NCBI RefSeq assembly: GCF_024170285.1
Contig: NZ_JALJXV010000003.1
Location: 310,001-374,000 of the forward strand
Reading direction: 5' to 3'
Length of the DNA: 64,000 bases
DNA from: Natronocella acetinitrilica
GTDB lineage: Bacteria; Pseudomonadota; Gammaproteobacteria; Nitrococcales; Aquisalimonadaceae
The notes below the pieces were generated by a model that worked only from the letters and a program-made list of their open reading frames with translations, had not been told where the DNA came from and searched no databases. Below, piece after piece: positions 22,056-30,091 of this stretch; within the stretch, counting starts at the first letter, position 1, and the number at the start of each line of letters is the position of its first letter. Both the position numbers and the translations under genes were made by a program.

Positions 22056-23342
22056 CTAGTGCCCGAGGCTTGCCGCGAGCGACTCGGCGCGCGCGAGTGC
22101 GTGGGTGATGATCGCCTCGATGGCGGGATGGCGGTGGCTGCCGAGGAGCTCACGGCGCACCCGCTGGAGGAGCTGCGGGGCGCGCTCGGCGACCTCGCGC
22201 ACCAGGGCACGCCCGCTGCCCGCCTCAAGCCCCGCCTCGCGGGCCACACGCTCGAGTAGTGTCGCGTCGATGACATCCAGCGCGACGCGCCGATCATCGA
22301 TCACAAAGCCAAGGCGCGGCAGGTAATCGCCACTGCCAAGCAGCGCGAATGAGGGCGCGAGGCTGCGCAGTCCATGGCAGGGGAGCAGGCGGTAGCGGCC
22401 ATCGGCTGCGAGTGCCAGGGGACAGTTGCTTGCGTCAAGCCCGGGCAGGCAGAGGAGGGAGGCGATCACCACGGCGCGAAGGAGCATCCGCTGGTCATCA
22501 CGACCACCACCGCCCGCGCCGAGGAGACTCAGTGCCGCGGCAAGCGTCACCGGCTCGCCGGCCGGGCCCGCACCGAGCGCCTGGGCGAGTGACTCGACGT
22601 GGCGACGCTGTACCCCGGGGAGCCCCTCGTCGACAACCCGGTCGAAGCGCGGCGTGAGCAGCGCCGCCCCCGCATCGAAGCCAAGCACCTCGGGGTCGAC
22701 CACGGCGAGCCCGAGCGCATCGGCGAGCAGCAGGCAGAAGCATTCGTTGAGCGCAGCATCACTGAGCTCCACACCCTCGACATCCACCGGGAGCTTGAGG
22801 ATATGGCTGCTCGCTGTCGCATGCAGGACACGGCCGTAGCTGCCGGACTCGCGAAGCAGCGCCGTCTTCGGCTGCCGCCCGCCGAGCGTCAGGCGCTGCC
22901 AGGGGTGACTCGCGCCGAGCGGATCCCGGGGCAGGGCGGCGGCGAGCTGGCGCATCGCGGCGAGCGCGAGCACCTCGCGGCTTGGCCCGCGACGGGCAAG
23001 GCGCAGCGCACGCTCCGGCAGCCAGGAGAACCCGCCCGGGGCGTCTGCGCCCAGCGCGCCGATCAGCGCGACAGGGCGTGCGTCACCGCTCGCGCATTCG
23101 CTGGCAAGCTGCTCACGGACCCCACGACGGCTCGGCAGCAGGTGCGAGAGCCAGCGACCGAGCGCCTCACCGCTGTGGGCGTCCTCGGCGAGCGGGAGGC
23201 TCAGCGAGAGCGGCGTCGCCTGCGGGCCGTCGAGATACTCGGAGCGATAGGTGAGGCTCGGGCCATCGCCCCCGTCGGTGAGCCAGCCCGCCACCATCTC
23301 GTTCGCCACCAGTGCAATGCGTCCCCCCACACCCCCGCTCAC
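22056..23342 (-). CDS. HipA-family protein, probably a pseudokinase
   Basis: A 428-residue protein aligned by eye over the full length of HipA Ser/Thr kinases. It has the LSLSLPLAED and LLP blocks of the N-subdomain, RQPKTALL with SSHILKLPVD (nucleotide-binding loop), LNECFCLLLADALGL, and LLTPRFDRV. The catalytic loop is altered: HipA normally reads G-A/N-T-D-x-H-x-K-N, but here it is PGLDASNCPL, two residues shorter and without the His and Lys. The metal-binding Asp of the PFYDIIS motif is replaced (LLPCHGLRS). It is therefore probably inactive as a kinase. No HipB-like antitoxin adjoins it. The start is taken as the GTG at 23342. Confidence 0.75.
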   Translation of the reverse strand: MSGGVGGRIALVANEMVAGWLTDGGDGPSLTYRSEYLDGPQATPLSLSLPLAEDAHSGEALGRWLSHLLPSRRGVREQLASECASGDARPVALIGALGADAPGGFSWLPERALRLARRGPSREVLALAAMRQLAAALPRDPLGASHPWQRLTLGGRQPKTALLRESGSYGRVLHATASSHILKLPVDVEGVELSDAALNECFCLLLADALGLAVVDPEVLGFDAGAALLTPRFDRVVDEGLPGVQRRHVESLAQALGAGPAGEPVTLAAALSLLGAGGGGRDDQRMLLRAVVIASLLCLPGLDASNCPLALAADGRYRLLPCHGLRSLAPSFALLGSGDYLPRLGFVIDDRRVALDVIDATLLERVAREAGLEAGSGRALVREVAERAPQLLQRVRRELLGSHRHPAIEAIITHALARAESLAASLGH

Positions 23343-23464
23343 TGCCGTCCATCCTGATGTCGTGTCATTGTTCTCTCGTCGCAGTCAGTGTCACCGTCCG
23401 GGGACAGGGCTCAAGCATAGCCCGGTTCGCCGCGATGTGCTAGCGGCGTGAGCAGCAGACATGA

Positions 23465-23470
23465 TATAAT
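23465..23470 (+). promoter_or_regulatory. Extended -10 promoter for the acyltransferase-like gene
   Basis: TATAAT at 23465-23470 is preceded by TG one base upstream, giving an extended -10. It lies 47 bp before the ATG at 23518. No -35 box is recognisable. Confidence 0.55.
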
Positions 23471-23517
23471 ACAGGTTAAAATATTCACCCGGGTGGGTGC
23501 AGGAGAGAGGGAAGCCC

Positions 23518-24312
23518 ATGGATGGGGTTATGACACCGGGCACGGCAGCCGCCGCGCTCATCGAGCATTTTGTCTTCGAACAGGCACGGGATGCGCGCGC
23601 ACGCCGCGCCGCGTTTCGGGTGCGCTACCACGTCTACTGCCAGGAGCACGGCTATGAGCAGGAAGCCGACTGCCCCGGAGGCTTTGAGTCCGACGCCTTT
23701 GACGCGGCGGCAAGCCACTGCGTTGTTCGCCACCGCCTGAGCGGCACGCCGGTTGCCTGCGTGCGCATGGTACGACCGGGCGCGCCTGGCGGGGCGCTTG
23801 CGGCCATGCCCTTTGAGCGCACCTACGCCGCGCACCTGACCCACCCGGAGCTGCGCCCCGATCGCCTGCCCCGCGAGCAGGTCTGCGAGATCTCGCGCAT
23901 CGCCGTGCACGCGGCCTTTCGCCGGCGCTCGGGCGAGGTGCTCGCCCACCCGGGGCTGCCCGCTGACTTCGCACCGTCCCCGGCCGAGGCGAGCGCCTAC
24001 CCGCTGCTGCCGATCTCGCTCTTCCTCGCGGCCACCGCGCTCGTCGGTGAGGCGGGCCGCCCGCACGTCTTCGCCATGATGCAGCCACGTCTCGCGCGGC
24101 TTCTCAAGCGCTCCGGCCTTGACTTCACGCAAATCGGCGGGACGGTTGATTTTCGCGGCGAGCGCGCCGGCTTCTACATCGATCAGCGCATCGCCGAGAG
24201 GAGTCTGCGCGGCGAGCTCCCGGCGCTCTACCGCCACATCCAGGCAAGCCTGGGCGCGCCCGAGTCGCAGCCGAAGGCCGATGAGAGCGCACCGGGGAGT
24301 CACGCCGCCTGA
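23518..24312 (+). CDS. Autoinducer-synthase-like acyltransferase (PEP-CTERM/exosortase-associated type)
   Basis: A 264-residue protein of the GNAT-like superfamily that includes LuxI. Its motifs follow the exosortase-associated acyltransferase pattern: RAAFRVRYHVYCQEHGYE, H-C-VVRHRLSGTPVACVRMV, EISRIAVHAAFRRR, a long YPLLPISLFLAATAL helix, and MMQPRLARLLKRSGLDF with RAGFYID. Such proteins are thought to transfer acyl groups, and LuxI relatives make homoserine lactones. No LuxR or exosortase gene is in the window. The start chosen is ATG 23518 with GAGAGGG upstream; 23497 is possible. It could make a signal or modify a lipid; substrate unknown. Confidence 0.75.
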   Translation: MDGVMTPGTAAAALIEHFVFEQARDARARRAAFRVRYHVYCQEHGYEQEADCPGGFESDAFDAAASHCVVRHRLSGTPVACVRMVRPGAPGGALAAMPFERTYAAHLTHPELRPDRLPREQVCEISRIAVHAAFRRRSGEVLAHPGLPADFAPSPAEASAYPLLPISLFLAATALVGEAGRPHVFAMMQPRLARLLKRSGLDFTQIGGTVDFRGERAGFYIDQRIAERSLRGELPALYRHIQASLGAPESQPKADESAPGSHAA

Positions 24313-24322
24313 GTCGCGGGCA

Positions 24323-24350
24323 TTGACTTTTATTATATTAATTGTATAAT
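24323..24350 (+). promoter_or_regulatory. Sigma70 promoter of the shared TTGACT-16-TATAAT class
   Basis: TTGACT at 24323-24328 and TATAAT at 24345-24350 are spaced 16 nt apart. Transcription should start near 24357, which rules out the ATG at 24353 as start of the next gene and supports the GTG at 24410. Confidence 0.85.
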
Positions 24351-24409
24351 AAATGGATCATTGCCGCGGGTTACCTGCCCGCAGCCCGTGGGAGAGGGGG
24401 TGGAGGAGC

Positions 24410-25249
24410 GTGCCGGGAGAGTCGCAGTTGTCGCTACCCTTTGTGCAGCGCTGGTGTGAGCGCCGCGAGCGTCGCCTGCCGGTCGGCGGTGTCATCGACA
24501 CGGCGCGCTACCGCGTTGTCGTGATCGAGCAGGCGCTCGCCAGGGCCTTCGTGATCCGCCACCACTACGCGGGGAGCTTCCCGGCGGCACGGCTGTCGGT
24601 GGGCCTCCTTGAGGCCGGTGCCGGTGGTGCGCCCGAGGCGCTAGTCGGCGTTGCCGTCTTCGGGGTGCCGATGAACCAGCAGGTGATCCCCGCGCACCTT
24701 GGCATTGACCCGCTCGCCGGTGTCGAGCTCTCGCGCCTGGTGCTGCTTGATCGGGTGGCGGGCAACGCCGAGTCCTGGTTCATGGCGCGCGCCTTCCGCC
24801 TGCTGCGCGAGGAGAAGCCGGCGGTGATCGGTGTCGTCTCCTACTGCGATCCGGTGCCGCGGCGCTCGAGTGCCGGCGAACTGGTGCTGCCAGGCCACGT
24901 CGGCACCGTCTACCAGGCGCTGAACGCCGCCTATCTCGGCCGGGGCAGTGCGCGGACACTCCTGCTCGGTCCGGACGGCCGGGTGATCTCAGAGCGCACG
25001 CTATCAAAACTTCGCCGGGGTGAGTCCGGCGCCGCCTATGCCGAGCGCACGCTGCTTGCCGCCGGCGCGCCGGCACGCCGTCACGGCGAGGCCCCCTGCG
25101 CGTGGCTCGGGCGAATTCGCGCATGCGGCGTCCTGCAACGCATTCGCCACGGCGGCAACCACATCTACGCCTTCGGCCTGGAGAAGCGGCTTCGCACGCG
25201 GCTCCGCTCACTCGCCGACTATCCCAAGCACCAGCAACAGGCCGCCTGA
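24410..25249 (+). CDS. Mom-like DNA-modification acyltransferase
   Basis: A 279-residue protein with the pattern of phage Mu Mom and its relatives: HHYAGSFP (residues 51-58), LVGVAVFG, VELSRLVLLDRVAGNAESWF (in two blocks, 105-124), VVSYCDP (142-148), and GHVGTVYQALNAAYLG (162-177). Mom converts adenines to a carbamoylmethyl form, protecting phage DNA from many restriction enzymes. The C-terminal 100 residues carry an additional ARTLLLGPDGRV-ISERTLSK segment seen in Mom-like proteins. The GTG start at 24410 follows GGTGGAGGAGC and lies downstream of the predicted transcription start. It may protect this replicon's own DNA, but the modified base is unknown. Confidence 0.75.
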   Translation: MPGESQLSLPFVQRWCERRERRLPVGGVIDTARYRVVVIEQALARAFVIRHHYAGSFPAARLSVGLLEAGAGGAPEALVGVAVFGVPMNQQVIPAHLGIDPLAGVELSRLVLLDRVAGNAESWFMARAFRLLREEKPAVIGVVSYCDPVPRRSSAGELVLPGHVGTVYQALNAAYLGRGSARTLLLGPDGRVISERTLSKLRRGESGAAYAERTLLAAGAPARRHGEAPCAWLGRIRACGVLQRIRHGGNHIYAFGLEKRLRTRLRSLADYPKHQQQAA

Positions 25250-25270
25250 GGGCGGCAGGGAGAGTGATCC

Positions 25271-25771
25271 ATGCACCTGCGCCGACTGATGCCCGTCATC
25301 CTCGCAATTGTCCTCAGTGGCTGCGCGGCAACCCAGCCGCTCTCGCCTGACGAGGTGGCGGCAGCCCGCGAGGAGGCGGCACTCACCGAGATCCGCGAGG
25401 CCATGCAGCGCAGTGCCATTCGCTACGGCACGGTACACGAGGCGCGGGATCAGGCGCGCCATGCGGCCATTGCCGCTGCACTCGAGGCCTACGCCGCCGA
25501 CCATGGCGCAGCCAGCGCCGGGTTTCTGATTGCGACCCTGCGGGACTGGGTGGGCTACCACCCCCACCAGGTGGTGGTGCTGCGCGAGGGCGAGGCGATT
25601 GATGCCGCGCGTGCTGCAAGGATCTCGTCCGTCTTCTCCGAGCCCTACCACGGCGCCCGGGGGCAGCGGGTGCGCGACCTCCTGATCCTTGCCGCCCGCG
25701 AGAAGGGAGGCCACGCCCGCGCCACCACGGTGGCAGGCGCGAGCCAGCCGTCTGGATTGACTTCTTTTTAA
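25271..25771 (+). CDS. Putative lipoprotein (166 aa)
   Basis: A 166-residue protein with a lipoprotein signal peptide: basic MHLRRLM, a hydrophobic core, then the lipobox LSGC with Cys18. The mature part is a helical, Ala- and Glu-rich region (AAAREEAALTEIREAM) followed by a mixed domain with GFLIATLRDWVGYHPHQV. It lies 21 bp after the Mom-like gene in the same direction, so it may share its transcript. Function unknown; a periplasmic or outer-membrane location is predicted. Confidence 0.65.
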   Translation: MHLRRLMPVILAIVLSGCAATQPLSPDEVAAAREEAALTEIREAMQRSAIRYGTVHEARDQARHAAIAAALEAYAADHGAASAGFLIATLRDWVGYHPHQVVVLREGEAIDAARAARISSVFSEPYHGARGQRVRDLLILAAREKGGHARATTVAGASQPSGLTSF

Positions 25772-25784
25772 TAAACCGTATAAT
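25757..25784 (+). promoter_or_regulatory. Sigma70 promoter of the shared TTGACT-16-TATAAT class
   Basis: TTGACT at 25757-25762 and TATAAT at 25779-25784 have a 16-nt spacer. The -35 box overlaps the last codons of the lipoprotein gene. It drives the SNase gene at 25807. Confidence 0.85.
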
Positions 25785-25806
25785 AAAAGAAAACACGGGA
25801 GGCTCC

Positions 25807-26379
25807 ATGCCAAGACGCTACCTGCATGAACGACGCATCGTGACCGGGCTCATCGCGGCCATCGTGGCCGGGCTTGCCTGGCTCGCAACACTCTCGCCGC
25901 TTGGCGCCGAGGAGATGAGTGTCCGCACCCCGATCGAGGGGACGGGCATCGTCTACCGGGTGATCGATGGCGACACCTTCATCGTCAACATGGATGACCG
26001 GGCGCTCTACGAGCGGCTGCGCGCGGCCGCACGCGAGCCGGTGCAGGCGCGCCACCTGAACGACCGCTTCGCGTCGTTCCGGATCCGTCTTTTCGGCATC
26101 GACACACCGGAGTCGGTGCACCCGGATGAAGCCCGCAATACCGCCGAGGGGCGGGCGATCTCCCAGGCCGTGCGCGATGTGCTCGAGGGCGAGCGGGTTG
26201 GCTTTCGCTGCTGGACCTTCGGGCTCTATGGGCGGGCGATCTGCTCGGTGTCGCTTGGCGGTGCCGATGTCGGCGAGTGGCTGATCGCCAATGGGGCAAG
26301 TCCCTATGATACGCGCTTCGGGCGCCACCCCTTCGATGATGTGCGCTATCGGGCGGCGGAGCGCTCCGTGAGCCGCTAG
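25807..26379 (+). CDS. Exported staphylococcal-nuclease-like (SNase) endonuclease
   Basis: A 190-residue nuclease. Residues about 11-34 are a signal anchor or signal peptide (a basic start, then GLIAAIVAGLAWLATL). The SNase fold follows with VIDGDTFIVN, RLFGIDTPESV (the catalytic Arg and Glu region), and LYGRAICSVSLGGADVGEWLI (in two parts; the second catalytic Arg is in YGRA). A 35-residue insertion lies between the first strand pair and RLFGID. The enzyme is calcium-dependent in known members and cuts DNA and RNA outside the cytoplasm. It is followed by a strong terminator, so it ends the transcript. Confidence 0.85.
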   Translation: MPRRYLHERRIVTGLIAAIVAGLAWLATLSPLGAEEMSVRTPIEGTGIVYRVIDGDTFIVNMDDRALYERLRAAAREPVQARHLNDRFASFRIRLFGIDTPESVHPDEARNTAEGRAISQAVRDVLEGERVGFRCWTFGLYGRAICSVSLGGADVGEWLIANGASPYDTRFGRHPFDDVRYRAAERSVSR

Positions 26380-26403
26380 CGCCTTGCTGTGCACTGACAA
26401 GAA

Positions 26404-26436
26404 CGGCCCGGGGGAGACTGTCCCCGGGCCGCTTTT
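26404..26436 (+). terminator. Rho-independent terminator after the SNase gene
   Basis: A 10-bp GC stem (CGGCCCGGGG/CCCCGGGCCG) with an 8-nt loop is followed by CTTTTG. It lies between convergent genes. Confidence 0.85.
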
Positions 26437-26453
26437 GTGGTTGCCTCGCCGGC

Positions 26454-26870
26454 TCAGTCCCGCAGGTCGGCCAGGAACGTCGCCACCTCGGGGTTGTTCG
26501 CCGCTGCATGGGCGATGGTGTTGTAGACCGCGACCGGCAGCCCGGCGTCCTCTACCGCCTCGACCATCAGCGCGTGCGCGGTATCGGTGAGAACCTCGGC
26601 TTCCTCGGCTCCCGCGGCCTCCTCGATCATCGCCGAGTAGTTGTGCTGGATCTCGGCAACGGCGGCCTCGGCCGCGACAAAGGCGTGCAGGTCCTCGACG
26701 GTGACCTCGCGCTGCTCGCCACCCGGGGCGGACTCGGCCTGCGCGGCCGCGTGCCCGTCCTGCGGCGCCTGGTGGCCTTCGGGGGCTGCGTGCATGTCAG
26801 CGTGGAGCGTGGTTGCACCGACAAGAAGCGCCAGTGCGGCGGCGAGTTGGAGTCGTGCTTTCAAGGGCAT
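26454..26870 (-). CDS. Periplasmic DUF4168-like protein
   Basis: A 138-residue exported protein. The ATG at 26870 starts a signal peptide (LQLAAALALLVGATTLHA) with a cleavage site after about residue 22. A His-, Gln- and Gly-rich linker follows (residues 25-52). The rest is helical: LHAFVAAEAAVAEIQHNY and VYNTIAHAAANNPEV, the latter resembling the C-terminal helix of DUF4168 proteins. Function unknown. Convergent with the SNase gene across the terminator. Confidence 0.55.
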   Translation of the reverse strand: MPLKARLQLAAALALLVGATTLHADMHAAPEGHQAPQDGHAAAQAESAPGGEQREVTVEDLHAFVAAEAAVAEIQHNYSAMIEEAAGAEEAEVLTDTAHALMVEAVEDAGLPVAVYNTIAHAAANNPEVATFLADLRD

Positions 26871-26974
26871 GAGTGCCTCCTCTTTGTTCACATGAGCCTT
26901 CACCCTAACATCCATAAATATTTATTTGCAAATTAACTGATGCCCCATCCTCTGTGGGCAAGGCCGCTGAATGC

Positions 26975-26980
26975 TATAAT
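26975..26980 (+). promoter_or_regulatory. Extended -10 promoter of the 316-aa hypothetical gene
   Basis: TGCTATAAT (TATAAT at 26975-26980) is an extended -10 element 30 bp upstream of the ATG at 27010. It is followed by AAATAAAATATTTATT, an AT-rich imperfect palindrome. Confidence 0.55.
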
Positions 26981-27009
26981 AAATAAAATATTTATTCAGA
27001 GGTGGCGTG

Positions 27010-27960
27010 ATGACTGTGAGACTGGGCAGGGGCTGTGAGGAAGTGCTGGAGGCGGTGGCGGAGCTTCCGGTCATCGAGCGCGATGTCACGATCGAGAGCG
27101 CCGAGCCGGATCCTTTCGGCGTGCGTGAGGTAAGTCTTCGCCTTCGCATCACCGGGCGAGACTACCTGGATGCGTTGGCAAAGCACTTCACCGCCCACGC
27201 CGAGGGCCAGGATGACCCCGCGCGCCTCTCCCCTCTTGACCTTCGCGATGGGCGCGTGCGCCTGCTCGCCGAGTGCCGCGCCCGGCAGAGCATCCTGGCG
27301 GTGGATCCTGCCAGCGTGTATGCCTGCGAGGGGAGCCTTGTCTTTGATCTCGCCGATGGCAGCGCGCTCAATCTCGCGGTGGATGGCCAGTCACTGGTGG
27401 CGGCCGTCGAGGATGTGCTTCTCGCCGGCGCGCTGGAGCGCCGGGTCAGCGTCTCGCGCTGTGGGCTCACGCTGGGGCTTCGTGTCGTTGGCACGGACGA
27501 GGCGCGTGCGTTCGCGGTCAACGTCGGCGAGGTGGTGGAGTCTACCGGCCACCACATCATCCCCCCGATGACCCGGACGTTTATGCGTCGCTTCGAGGCG
27601 GAGCTTGGCCGCACGCACGGACTCTGGCCGAGGCGCTGCCCGATGGAGCTTGATGGCTTCATCGAGGATCTGCTGGGCCGCGATGGCGTGGTTCCGCGAT
27701 CGCAGATCGAGCGTACCGCGCAGGCGATCGGCCGCCACCTCACCGGCGGGATCGACCCGCGCACGGTGGACGTCACCGCGGTGGCGCCGCAGGGCTATCG
27801 CGTCGTCGTCGCCGATGCGCCAAAGCCACAGCCGCCGGGGCGCGCAGGCATTGCCGCAACACTTGGCGACGTCCACCATCTGCTCGCCGCGCTGCGAATC
27901 GCCGAGTGCGGCCCGGACCAGACACCCGCCGCGCGCACGCCGGGCACACTCGAGCGCTAG
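27010..27960 (+). CDS. Hypothetical protein (316 aa)
   Basis: An unrecognised 316-residue acidic protein. The ATG at 27010 is preferred over the adjacent GTG at 27007. Residues 1-190 alternate strands and acidic turns (DVTIESAEPDPFGVREVSLR, RVSVSRCGLTLGLRVVG) and may be two related beta domains. The 190-250 region is helical (FMRRFEAELGRTHGLW, MELDGFIEDLLGRDG). The tail is Pro-rich and probably flexible. It has a single promoter and no operon partner. No signal peptide. Confidence 0.5.
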   Translation: MTVRLGRGCEEVLEAVAELPVIERDVTIESAEPDPFGVREVSLRLRITGRDYLDALAKHFTAHAEGQDDPARLSPLDLRDGRVRLLAECRARQSILAVDPASVYACEGSLVFDLADGSALNLAVDGQSLVAAVEDVLLAGALERRVSVSRCGLTLGLRVVGTDEARAFAVNVGEVVESTGHHIIPPMTRTFMRRFEAELGRTHGLWPRRCPMELDGFIEDLLGRDGVVPRSQIERTAQAIGRHLTGGIDPRTVDVTAVAPQGYRVVVADAPKPQPPGRAGIAATLGDVHHLLAALRIAECGPDQTPAARTPGTLER

Positions 27961-27984
27961 CGCCCTCAAGCCCCCCCGGGGCAC

Positions 27985-28020
27985 AAGAAAACACGCCCCG
28001 GTGATCTTGTCAGCGGGGCG
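27985..28020 (-). terminator. Rho-independent terminator of the LPD29 gene
   Basis: Read on the minus strand: CGCCCC/GGGGCG stem (28015-28020 with 27994-27999), then TGTTTTCTTG. It ends the transcript from 28,969 and separates convergent genes. Confidence 0.65.
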
Positions 28021-28039
28021 CGCTTCGCACTGGGACGGC

Positions 28040-28969
28040 CTAGAGCGAGGGGCCTTCGGCCTTCGGGCCCGAGCGCCGTGCGACTCGCCCCGGGCGGGCA
28101 GGCCTGGCAGGCGGTGTGGCGTCGATCTGCCCGCGCGCTGTCACGATAAGATCGCCCAGCGTCTCATGACCAAGCCCCGGCACGGCGACCGAGCGCAGCG
28201 CGCCCCCGACGCTCTCCTCGGCGCTTGGCCGTGCGATACCGTCGAGATTCGCCGCATACGTCTTAAACACCGCGTCGATCGCCCGCTCGGTCAGCTCGGC
28301 GCTGTAGCTGCGCTGGGGGAAGATGTACTTCGCACCGCCGAAAACACAGTTAAACGGCGTGCGCACCGGGCTCTCCAGATCCTGCATGCCGTCAAACGAC
28401 GCACTCACGTGGCGATCGGTGATCTCGCGCACCTGGCGGTGCGTCGGGCCGTCCGTCCAGTCAACGCGGATGGTGCCGTAGTCGGACTTTCGCACCGAGA
28501 ACTTGACCCCGGGGAATTGGCGGCGAAGTTCCTTGCGCAGGTTGGCCGCGGCGAGCTTGCCGCTGTGCCGGTCATCACCCTGCTCGAGGTGGGCGAGCTC
28601 GGGGTCGGCGCGAAGCGCCTGCACCGCGGCCTCGAAGTTCGCGCGCTGGCGCGCCCCCTCGATCGCCGCCTCGGCCTCATGGGCGGCAGCGCTCGCCTTG
28701 GCCGCCTCGACCGCCTCGGCACTGACCACCTCATCGAGGATGTCCCACTGCACGCCGCGCATGACCGACTCGGGAATGGCGTTGCTGCGCGCCCCACCGT
28801 CCCAGACGATGTCAAAGGCGGCGCTGCCGCCCATGGTGCCGATGCCGCCGATGCGGCGCACGCTCTGCGGGCTCTGCTGGCCGGTGATGCTCACCACGGT
28901 GCCTTCCCGCCCGCCGTGGAGGATGCAGTACACCCGCTGGCCAAGGGCAATCTCACGTCGATCAGTCAT
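28040..28969 (-). CDS. LPD29-domain (large polyvalent protein-associated) protein
   Basis: A 309-residue protein from the ATG at 28969 (GGGAGG ribosome site). Residues 1-75 resemble a short SH3-like beta domain (GQRVYCILHGGREGTVVSI). Residues 90-125 are a charged helix. Residues about 140-230 match LPD29: AANLRKELRRQFPGVKFSV followed by TIRVDWTDGPTHRQV and FDGM-D. LPD domains occur in polyvalent proteins carried by phages and conjugative elements and delivered with their DNA. The C-terminus is Pro- and Arg-rich. Function unknown; the domain itself marks mobile DNA. Confidence 0.65.
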   Translation of the reverse strand: MTDRREIALGQRVYCILHGGREGTVVSITGQQSPQSVRRIGGIGTMGGSAAFDIVWDGGARSNAIPESVMRGVQWDILDEVVSAEAVEAAKASAAAHEAEAAIEGARQRANFEAAVQALRADPELAHLEQGDDRHSGKLAAANLRKELRRQFPGVKFSVRKSDYGTIRVDWTDGPTHRQVREITDRHVSASFDGMQDLESPVRTPFNCVFGGAKYIFPQRSYSAELTERAIDAVFKTYAANLDGIARPSAEESVGGALRSVAVPGLGHETLGDLIVTARGQIDATPPARPARPGRVARRSGPKAEGPSL

Positions 28970-29143
28970 CTGATGCCTCCCGCTGCTGCCGGACACACGC
29001 ATGCCGGCAGTCTCTATTCATTGTGTCTTTATTTTACCATGACAACCGGCATGGTTGAGGCGGCGGTCAAAATAATATATAAAGCAGTTAATAATTAGCG
29101 CGGCCCGGTCTCGAGGACCCCGCGCAGCGCGGGAGGATGCTTC

Positions 29144-30019
29144 ATGCGGGAGTCTGATGGGGATGATGCGCTACTCACCGAGGCGCTCTTCGTGCGCCAG
29201 GTGGGGTATTGGCGGCGAAGCCGCCGGCCGGCCGACTGGCTGGCGGCGCGCGCGGCGGACACGGCGGCCTCGATGGGGCTCGGTGTCGATGTGCTGGAGC
29301 GGGTGCTGAGCACCGAGGAGCGCCGCAGCATCGGCCTTGGGGCGTCGCTCGCCCTGCGGGACACCGACCACGATCTGGCGGCGCACCGGCAGTTCATCGA
29401 CGCCTGCCGGCGGCTTGGCGAGACCGCGGAAATCGACATCTACGTGGCGAGCCTCACTGGCAACGTCCGCGAGGCCCTGCGCGGGGCGCTCTACCTGCCC
29501 GAACAGGCGGCGGTTGATCGGATCGTGCGCGAGGCGGAGCGCCAGAAGCGCGCCGTGGCGCGTGATGCGGGTGCGGTGTTGACGGTGGCGCCACCAGGCC
29601 TCACGGGGCTTGCCCGAAGCATCTGGCTTGCGATTCGCGAGGCGCGTGCCGCAGGTGGGGACGCCGCCCGCGTGGCGGCCTCGAGCAACCTGCTGCACTC
29701 CGAGACCGATCCCTGGCTCACCGAGGCCGAGCAGGCGCGCGCGAGAGCACTTCGGCGCACCGCGGTCGATGCCACCACCGTCTCGCAGATGCTCTGCGCG
29801 ACTCCTGATGAGATCCGGCGCTGGAATGCCGACGGGCGGCTGCCACATCTGATCGAGAACTACTGGGTCACGCACATGCAGGGGCAGTGGCGGCGGCGCT
29901 GGGCGCTTGAGGATATCGAGGCCGCGCGGGAGCGCATCGGGGCCTGGCGCGAGCGTGACGCCGTGGCCCGCCACTACAGGCAGAGCGGACTGCGCCTGGT
30001 CGCAGGCGCGAGCGCCTAG
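29144..30019 (+). CDS. Hypothetical protein with C-terminal helix-turn-helix-like region
   Basis: A 291-residue protein starting at the ATG at 29144 (GGGAGG upstream). Most of it is helical and Ala/Arg-rich. The last 80 residues read as a MerR/excisionase-like winged helix: TVSQMLCATPDEIRRW, then NADGRLPHL and WRRRWALEDIEAARERI. This pattern recognises DNA in excisionases and repressors. The N-terminal 200 residues were not recognised. It could be a regulator or a DNA-directed accessory factor of the mobile element. Confidence 0.5.
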   Translation: MRESDGDDALLTEALFVRQVGYWRRSRRPADWLAARAADTAASMGLGVDVLERVLSTEERRSIGLGASLALRDTDHDLAAHRQFIDACRRLGETAEIDIYVASLTGNVREALRGALYLPEQAAVDRIVREAERQKRAVARDAGAVLTVAPPGLTGLARSIWLAIREARAAGGDAARVAASSNLLHSETDPWLTEAEQARARALRRTAVDATTVSQMLCATPDEIRRWNADGRLPHLIENYWVTHMQGQWRRRWALEDIEAARERIGAWRERDAVARHYRQSGLRLVAGASA

Positions 30020-30091
30020 TGTCAGGACTTCACCTCTCCTGCCCAATGGGGTAGCCTCAACCGAGGCGGGGGTTGAAGGGCAGGGCGGCAA

